Below are positions 5,610 through 9,903 of a stretch of DNA of 9,903 nucleotides, piece by piece (position 1 is the first letter of the stretch; each line of letters starts with the position of its first letter). The notes under the pieces are model-generated. The model was given only the letters and a program-made list of their open reading frames with translations, was not told the origin of the DNA and did no database searches. The stretch covers positions 1 to 9,903 of the forward strand of contig JAOPUQ010000156.1 of assembly GCA_025963425.1 (NCBI GenBank), in the 5' to 3' direction. Both the position numbers and the translations under genes were made by a program. This stretch comes from Modestobacter sp. (GTDB taxonomy: Bacteria; Actinomycetota; Actinomycetes; Mycobacteriales; Geodermatophilaceae).

Positions 5610-7091
5610 TCATCGGCCCGGCCGGACCAGGGCGCTGAACGCGCGGGCCGGACGGCGCCGGTAGGCCGGTGACCGCAGCAGGGCGAGGACGGCCACCGCG
5701 AGCGCGTACGTGACCGCCCCGGCGGCCGCGGAGACGAACACGGGCTGGTCGGCGGTGAGCAGGACGACGGCCGCCATCGGCAGGGCCGCCACCAGCGGCC
5801 AGCCGTTGGACCGCAGCAGCTCCGACCCGCCGGACACCCGGCGCAGCAGGGTGGCGTAGGCGAGGAGCAGCAGCGTCTCGCAGATGACGGTCGTCATCGC
5901 GGCTCCCAGATAGGACCAGCGCGGGATGAACCAGCAGTTCAGACCGATGTTGAGCACCGCGGCGGCCGACACGGCGATGGTGCGCGGCGTCTGCCGGTCG
6001 GTGGCGGCCAGGGAGAGGCTCATGGTGTTGGCCGCCATCCGCACCGGGATCACCACGATGAGCAGCTGGTAGGTGAGCACCACGGGCGCGAACGCCGGCC
6101 CGTAGAAGGCGTCGATGGTCCGCGGGGCCAGCAGCAGTGACCCGACGGTGATCGGGACGGCGAGGAAGGCGATGAGGCGCAGGGAGAGGTCGCGCAGCCG
6201 CCCGAACTCGTCGCGGTGGTCGGGCCAGGCGCGGCCCATCCGCGGGAAGAGGGCCCGGTTGATGCTGCGGGCGACGGTGTTGAAGTAGAGGACCAGGTTG
6301 GTGGCGGCCTGGTACAGGCCGACCGATGCCGGGCCCTTCCAGATGCCGAGCAGCACCGAGTCGAAGCGCGCGTAGGTCAGCGTCAGCGTGTCGCCGATGG
6401 CGAACGGGGTGCAGCTGCGCACCGTGCTGCGGAAGAACGCCCAATCGGCCCGCGGAAGGGGCAGGCCACCGAGCCGCCGGCCGACGATCAGCCAGCCCCA
6501 GACCGCGCCCACCGCCCGGGACGCGGCGAAAGCCCCCAGCACGGCGAGCGGCCCCCCGCCCGCGGCCAGCACCGCCACCGTGGCCCCGAGGTAGCAGGCC
6601 TCCTGGCCGCCGGTGACCAGCGCTTCGAGCCCCATCCGCTCCCACGCCCAGAACGCGGCGAACGGCACCCGGCCGATGCCGTCGAAGACCATCCCGACGG
6701 TGGCGATGGCGATGGACCAGACGGTCTCCGGGGAGGCGCCGACGACCCACGTGCCGACCGGGAGCAGGACGAGGAACAGGCCGCCGAACAGGATCGACAG
6801 CAGGAGGCCGACCTCCACCCAGCGGCGGCCGTCCTCCGGCCGGCGGGCCACCTCGCGGGCCAGCAGGCTGGGGATGCCGTAGTAGAAGGGCAGCAGGGCG
6901 CTCAGGGTGAGCGCGAACTGGACGACGCCCAGCGACCGTGGCCCGCCGTCCCGGGCGAGCAGCACCACCACGCCGACGCCGGAGGCCGCCCGGAAGACGA
7001 AGGACAGCAGCACCGCCTGGGAGTTCCACGCCACCTTCCGGGTGACGCCGCGGTCTGCCGGTGCGGTCTCCTGGCCCAGATCAGTGGCCAC
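5610..7091 (-). CDS. Wzx-type polysaccharide flippase (MOP superfamily)
   Basis: Integral membrane protein of 493 aa, likely moving lipid-linked sugar repeat units from the inner to the outer face of the cytoplasmic membrane. Around 14 hydrophobic segments are visible, starting near residue 26 and ending near 473, the usual number and length for this family. Family-like landmarks are RFDSVLLG...VGLYQAATNLV (242-267), FYGPAFAPVVLTYQLLI (329-345) and IP-x-W-x-YLGAAMTTVICE (389-405). Both ends are charged and probably cytoplasmic. The start is GTG at 7091, inside the end of the upstream polymerase gene: the two frames overlap by 11 nt (7081-7091), suggesting translational coupling. It is the last gene of the three-gene minus-strand operon. 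Substrate specificity cannot be inferred. A lipid II flippase of the MurJ branch is less likely given the neighbours. Confidence 0.9.
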   Translation of the reverse strand: MATDLGQETAPADRGVTRKVAWNSQAVLLSFVFRAASGVGVVVLLARDGGPRSLGVVQFALTLSALLPFYYGIPSLLAREVARRPEDGRRWVEVGLLLSILFGGLFLVLLPVGTWVVGASPETVWSIAIATVGMVFDGIGRVPFAAFWAWERMGLEALVTGGQEACYLGATVAVLAAGGGPLAVLGAFAASRAVGAVWGWLIVGRRLGGLPLPRADWAFFRSTVRSCTPFAIGDTLTLTYARFDSVLLGIWKGPASVGLYQAATNLVLYFNTVARSINRALFPRMGRAWPDHRDEFGRLRDLSLRLIAFLAVPITVGSLLLAPRTIDAFYGPAFAPVVLTYQLLIVVIPVRMAANTMSLSLAATDRQTPRTIAVSAAAVLNIGLNCWFIPRWSYLGAAMTTVICETLLLLAYATLLRRVSGGSELLRSNGWPLVAALPMAAVVLLTADQPVFVSAAAGAVTYALAVAVLALLRSPAYRRRPARAFSALVRPGR

Positions 7092-8448
7092 GGAGCGGGA
7101 CCGTCCCGCCGTGGGGCGGCGGGAGCTCCCCGGTGGGCGCTCCCCCGTCCGACTCCTCCTGTCTGAGCAGCAGGTGCAGCGCAGCCACCATGGCGAAGAG
7201 GATCCAGAGCCAGCGGTAGTGCAGGACCTCGTGGGTCAGCGCGGTGAAAGCGAACGCCGCGCAGGCCCCGACCAGCGCCGCCGGGACCGGGACCGCCTCG
7301 GCCAGCCTGGGGCTCAGCGGACGCCGGGTGGTCCGCACCGCCCGCGCCCCGACCACGCCGACCAGTCCGGCGAGCGCCAGCGCACCGAGCGGGCCCCGTT
7401 CGACGAGCGCGCCGAGGTAGTCGTTGTGCGCCTCCTTGGCGGCGGACGCCGTCTCCGCGCCCAGCGCGTCCCGGGTGCCGGCCGGCCCGATCCCCAGCAG
7501 GTCCCCCCGCTGGTAGAGCTCGAACTGCTCGGCGAAGAGCGACGACCGGCCCTCGGCGCTGCGTTCCCCACGGCCCACCGAGTAGCGCAGCAGCGGGTTG
7601 TCGCTCTGCGTCGCGGCCGCGACCAGCGGCGAGCCGATCTCCACCCAGCCGACCCCGAGCAGCCCGACGACGGCGGTGACCACCGCGATCGCCTTCACCA
7701 TCCCGGCGCGGGCCCGCAGGTGCAGGAAGACCGCCAGGACGCCGGCGAGGATCAGCGAGAGCAGCGCCGCGTTGGATCCGGTGAAGAACATCGCCACGAG
7801 CAGCAGGGCGCAGGCCAGGATCCGCGCCCACAGCCGGCGCGGGCAGCCGGCCGCCACGACGATGAAGGCCCCGATCATGAAGTAGTTGCCGGCCATGTTC
7901 GGGTGGTCGAAGAACAGCTGCGCCCGGGACCCGATCCCGCCCTCCGCCCCGGAGATCCGGTTCACCCCGGCGAGGACGGCGAGCACCAGCACCCCCGCCC
8001 ACGCCGTCGCGCTGAGCGCCCAGGCCCGCAGCACGAACGCCAGGGCGCGCGGGGTCCGGCACACCGTGACCAGGGCAGCGCACCAGGCGAACAGGAAGAG
8101 CTCCTGCACCATGGCCACCCCGCCGGTGAGCGGGGAGACGCTGGCGAGGGCGGCGACGAAGCCCACGACCACCAGGCCGGTGACCGGCACGGCGTAGGGC
8201 AGACGCACCAGGGCCCGGCGGCGCAGCGCCCACAGGAACGCGACGAGCACCGCCAGGGCGATCAGCCCGTCGATCGGCGCCAGGTTGTGCGTCCCCTTCG
8301 GGGCGACCATCGGGGTGAGGGCCACCGCGGCCGCGAGGACGCCGAGCACCCGGCGGCCCGGCTCCCCCGCCGAGGCCGGTGTCCCCTCCCCCGCGCCCCG
8401 TCCCGGCTGCTGGGCCGTCGCCGCCGGGGGGGCCGAACTCCAGACCAC
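7081..8448 (-). CDS. Wzy/WaaL-type O-antigen polymerase or ligase family protein
   Basis: Polytopic membrane protein of 455 aa, probably polymerising repeat units delivered by the flippase; a ligase role is the alternative. About 9 hydrophobic segments (35-268) precede a large extracytoplasmic loop (about 270-345), followed by 3 more segments. Family marks are GSRAQLFFDHPNMAGNYF (173-190), FTGSNAALLSL (222-232), a LLGIGPAG stretch (317-324) and EAHNDYLGALVERG (339-352). In that loop H341 sits where WaaL-type enzymes have an essential His. The N-terminus (1-30) is Ala/Pro/Gly-rich and looks disordered; the C-terminal tail is also polar. Translation begins at GTG 8448, 15 nt after the stop of the chain-length gene, with GAGGG in the gap as ribosome site. 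Its 3' end overlaps the flippase start. Polymerase and ligase cannot be told apart by sequence alone, but the gene set favours polymerase. Confidence 0.87.
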   Translation of the reverse strand: MVWSSAPPAATAQQPGRGAGEGTPASAGEPGRRVLGVLAAAVALTPMVAPKGTHNLAPIDGLIALAVLVAFLWALRRRALVRLPYAVPVTGLVVVGFVAALASVSPLTGGVAMVQELFLFAWCAALVTVCRTPRALAFVLRAWALSATAWAGVLVLAVLAGVNRISGAEGGIGSRAQLFFDHPNMAGNYFMIGAFIVVAAGCPRRLWARILACALLLVAMFFTGSNAALLSLILAGVLAVFLHLRARAGMVKAIAVVTAVVGLLGVGWVEIGSPLVAAATQSDNPLLRYSVGRGERSAEGRSSLFAEQFELYQRGDLLGIGPAGTRDALGAETASAAKEAHNDYLGALVERGPLGALALAGLVGVVGARAVRTTRRPLSPRLAEAVPVPAALVGACAAFAFTALTHEVLHYRWLWILFAMVAALHLLLRQEESDGGAPTGELPPPHGGTVPLRGH

Positions 8449-8463
8449 GTCGCCGCCCTCGGC

Positions 8464-9759
8464 CTAGGAGGCCGGCGAGACGACGGACTGGTCGTCCCGC
8501 GTCACCGGCGGCTCGAAGGTCGGGTCGGCCGCATCCGCCATCTCCTCCTGGTCGGTCGACGTCCGGCGCGGCGTGCTCCGGGAGTCGCTGTAGGAGATGA
8601 CGCCGATCACCGGGCGCTTCGTCAGCTGGACGTAGCGCTCGACGTCGGCCAGCTGCTGGCCCTGCACGACCGACGGCGCGACGACCACGACACCGGTGCC
8701 GGTCTCGGCCAGCTGCTGCTGGGCCACGACCTCGTCACGCGATCCGCTGGCGTCCAGCACGAGCGGGACGACGTGGGGGCCGCCCTCGCCGGGCAGGTCC
8801 AGCCACTCGGCGAGCCGGACCACGTCGACCGCCGGACCCACCGGGACCAGCTGCACCGAGTGGACGCCGGAATCCTTGGCGGCCAGCGAGAGGTAGTTGA
8901 CCAGCCACGGGTCCGACAGCGCGCCGTCGTGCTCGGGGCGCCGGGGCAGGTGACCGAGCAGCGGCGCACCGAGCCGGCGGGCGAGGGCGGCCCGGTTGAG
9001 CGTCGGCCGCAGGGACTCCAGGCCGGCCGCCAGGGCGACGCCCACGAGCAGGCCGAGCAGGGCGCCGACGGCGAGCCGGGCCGGCAGGGCGGAGGACACC
9101 GGCGTCCCGGGGTCGGCCGAGTCGTCGATGACCCGCGGGGCGACCGTCGTCGCCAGCTCGGCATTGAGCTGCTGCCGCTGGCTCTCCAGGGCGGCCCGCT
9201 GCGCGACCGCCTCCTGCCGGCGCAGCTCCAGCGTGGCGACCGGTGCGGCCGGCCGGGCCTGCTGGTTCTCGATGTCGGCGATGTTCTGGGTCAGCGCGTC
9301 GATCTGCTGCCCGGTCTGGGTCAGCAGCTGGCGGCTGCCGCCCAGGACGACGTCCTCGCGCAGCGCCACGATCTGGTCGGCCAGGGCATTGACCAGGGCG
9401 GTGGCCACGTCGGCGTCCCGGTCGGTGACCGTCAGCTCCAGCACACCGGAGGTGCCGACCGGGGTGATGGTGACCCCGGTCGCGACGTCGGTGTCGGCCC
9501 GCCGGACCCCGGTCTCGCTGATCGCCCGGTTGAGCACGCTGGGGCTGGTGGCCAGCCCGAGCGCGGTGTCGGCCAGGGCGGCGGCCTCCTGCGCGTCGCG
9601 GGTGTCCGCCCCACCGATGATCAGCCGGGCGTTGGCTACGTAGTCGTCACCCTGCCGCTGGGCCAGCGCCAGCGGCACGCCCAGCCCGATCAGGGTCACC
9701 AGCGCGATGAGCACCCAGTGGTGCTTGAAGATCCGCTGTGCTGCCTCGTTCAGGTCCAC
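8464..9759 (-). CDS. Chain-length determinant (Wzz/YveK-like) with degenerate BY-kinase-like tail
   Basis: Polysaccharide co-polymerase of 431 aa that probably sets polymer length. TM1 is at about 15-33, followed by an extracytoplasmic Wzz-type domain, a Gln/Ala-rich coiled coil (about 141-205), a Pro-containing segment (208-220) and TM2 (227-246). The cytoplasmic part (250-431) begins with LNRAALARRLGAPLLGHLPR, like the linker that leads into bacterial tyrosine kinases, and ends its domain with RPVIGVISYSD. Where the Walker A loop (GxxGxGK[ST]) should be it reads LVPVGPAVDVVRLAEWL (304-320), with no Lys-Ser/Thr pair. The tail (about 391-431) is acidic and has no tyrosine cluster. So it is probably a non-catalytic, kinase-like regulatory domain. 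It is the first gene of the operon: GTG start, AGGA 8 nt upstream, and 15 nt to the polymerase gene. Confidence 0.87.
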   Translation of the reverse strand: MDLNEAAQRIFKHHWVLIALVTLIGLGVPLALAQRQGDDYVANARLIIGGADTRDAQEAAALADTALGLATSPSVLNRAISETGVRRADTDVATGVTITPVGTSGVLELTVTDRDADVATALVNALADQIVALREDVVLGGSRQLLTQTGQQIDALTQNIADIENQQARPAAPVATLELRRQEAVAQRAALESQRQQLNAELATTVAPRVIDDSADPGTPVSSALPARLAVGALLGLLVGVALAAGLESLRPTLNRAALARRLGAPLLGHLPRRPEHDGALSDPWLVNYLSLAAKDSGVHSVQLVPVGPAVDVVRLAEWLDLPGEGGPHVVPLVLDASGSRDEVVAQQQLAETGTGVVVVAPSVVQGQQLADVERYVQLTKRPVIGVISYSDSRSTPRRTSTDQEEMADAADPTFEPPVTRDDQSVVSPAS

Positions 9760-9785
9760 CTCAACCGTCCTGTCACATAGGGCCC

Positions 9786-9800
9786 CACCCGTAACGGGTG
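9786..9800. promoter_or_regulatory. Perfect dyad CACCCGT-A-ACGGGTG, operator candidate
   Basis: Two 7-bp arms are exact inverted repeats around a single A. It sits 27 nt upstream of the GTG start of the chain-length gene, a place where a bound repressor could block transcription. It could also form a small hairpin in the leader RNA, but a 1-nt loop would force some pairs open, so DNA binding is the better guess. Confidence 0.4.
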
Positions 9801-9868
9801 TCGGGCGTCGAGCTGTCTGGTCGCTTCGGTGCCGGCGTGCTGGGGACGCCGCGCCGGCGAATCGGGCC

Positions 9869-9878
9869 GGGGGGGGGG
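9869..9878. repeat. Homopolymeric G10 tract
   Basis: Ten consecutive G on the plus strand (C on the operon's coding strand), flanked on both sides by GGCC or CCGG. Such tracts are prone to slippage and to sequencing error. It lies about 110 nt upstream of the operon's first start codon. Confidence 0.7.
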
Positions 9879-9903
9879 CCGGCGGCGGGGGGCCGCGGCA
9901 GGT

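Larger units (their letters stand above)
9760..9903. other. Upstream region of the polysaccharide operon
   Basis: These 144 bases have no supported gene. They hold the ribosome site AGGA (9771-9768, minus strand), a perfect 7-bp dyad (9786-9800) and very G-rich DNA with a 10-G run (9869-9878) and a 6-G run (9887-9892). A promoter for the minus-strand operon should lie here, but I could not assign -35 and -10 boxes with confidence. Confidence 0.5.

Noticed and set aside
6200..6760. Plus-strand open frames opposite the flippase gene
   Set aside because: They are Arg/Pro/Ala-rich shadows of a membrane protein gene with intact hydrophobic segments on the minus strand.
6907..9780. A 957-codon open frame on the plus strand across the polysaccharide operon
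   Set aside because: Its translation is dominated by Arg, Gly, His, Pro, Asp and Gln with no domain sense, and it is antisense to three recognisable genes. Long spurious frames are expected in DNA this rich in G and C.

Overview
This is a very GC-rich window with strong third-position G/C bias, several GTG starts and I-shaped hairpin terminators without U-tracts. It fits a high-GC actinobacterium. A stone- or soil-dwelling Geodermatophilaceae-type organism (Blastococcus, Modestobacter, Geodermatophilus) is my guess; no rRNA or marker gene is present to prove it. I see no tRNA, rRNA, CRISPR array, insertion sequence or phage gene.

Left part (1-4255): two minus-strand genes encode exported paralogues. 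The short one (3058-3981, 307 aa) is a signal peptide plus a repeat domain that looks like a beta-propeller. The long one (135-2744, 869 aa) has the same N-terminal domain followed by two copies of a PKD-like plus jellyroll-like module. Each gene ends at a strong hairpin; the long one ends in two perfect hairpins placed back to back. An 18-nt motif (15/18 identical) lies 130-165 nt upstream of both start codons and may be a shared control site.

Right part (4256-9759): genes of a Wzx/Wzy-type exopolysaccharide pathway. A plus-strand GT4 glycosyltransferase converges on a tight minus-strand operon, read from right to left: a Wzz/YveK-like chain-length protein with a degenerate kinase-like tail, a Wzy/WaaL-type polymerase or ligase, and a Wzx-type flippase. 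The last two overlap by 11 nt. The glycosyltransferase would help build a lipid-linked repeat unit, the flippase would carry it across the membrane, the polymerase would join units, and the chain-length protein would set polymer size.

The most interesting points are the paralogous secreted proteins with the shared upstream motif, their position beside a polysaccharide export locus (suggesting a surface or matrix role), and the chain-length protein whose kinase-like domain has lost its Walker A motif. All function calls come from reading the sequence and recalled family features; no database search was run.
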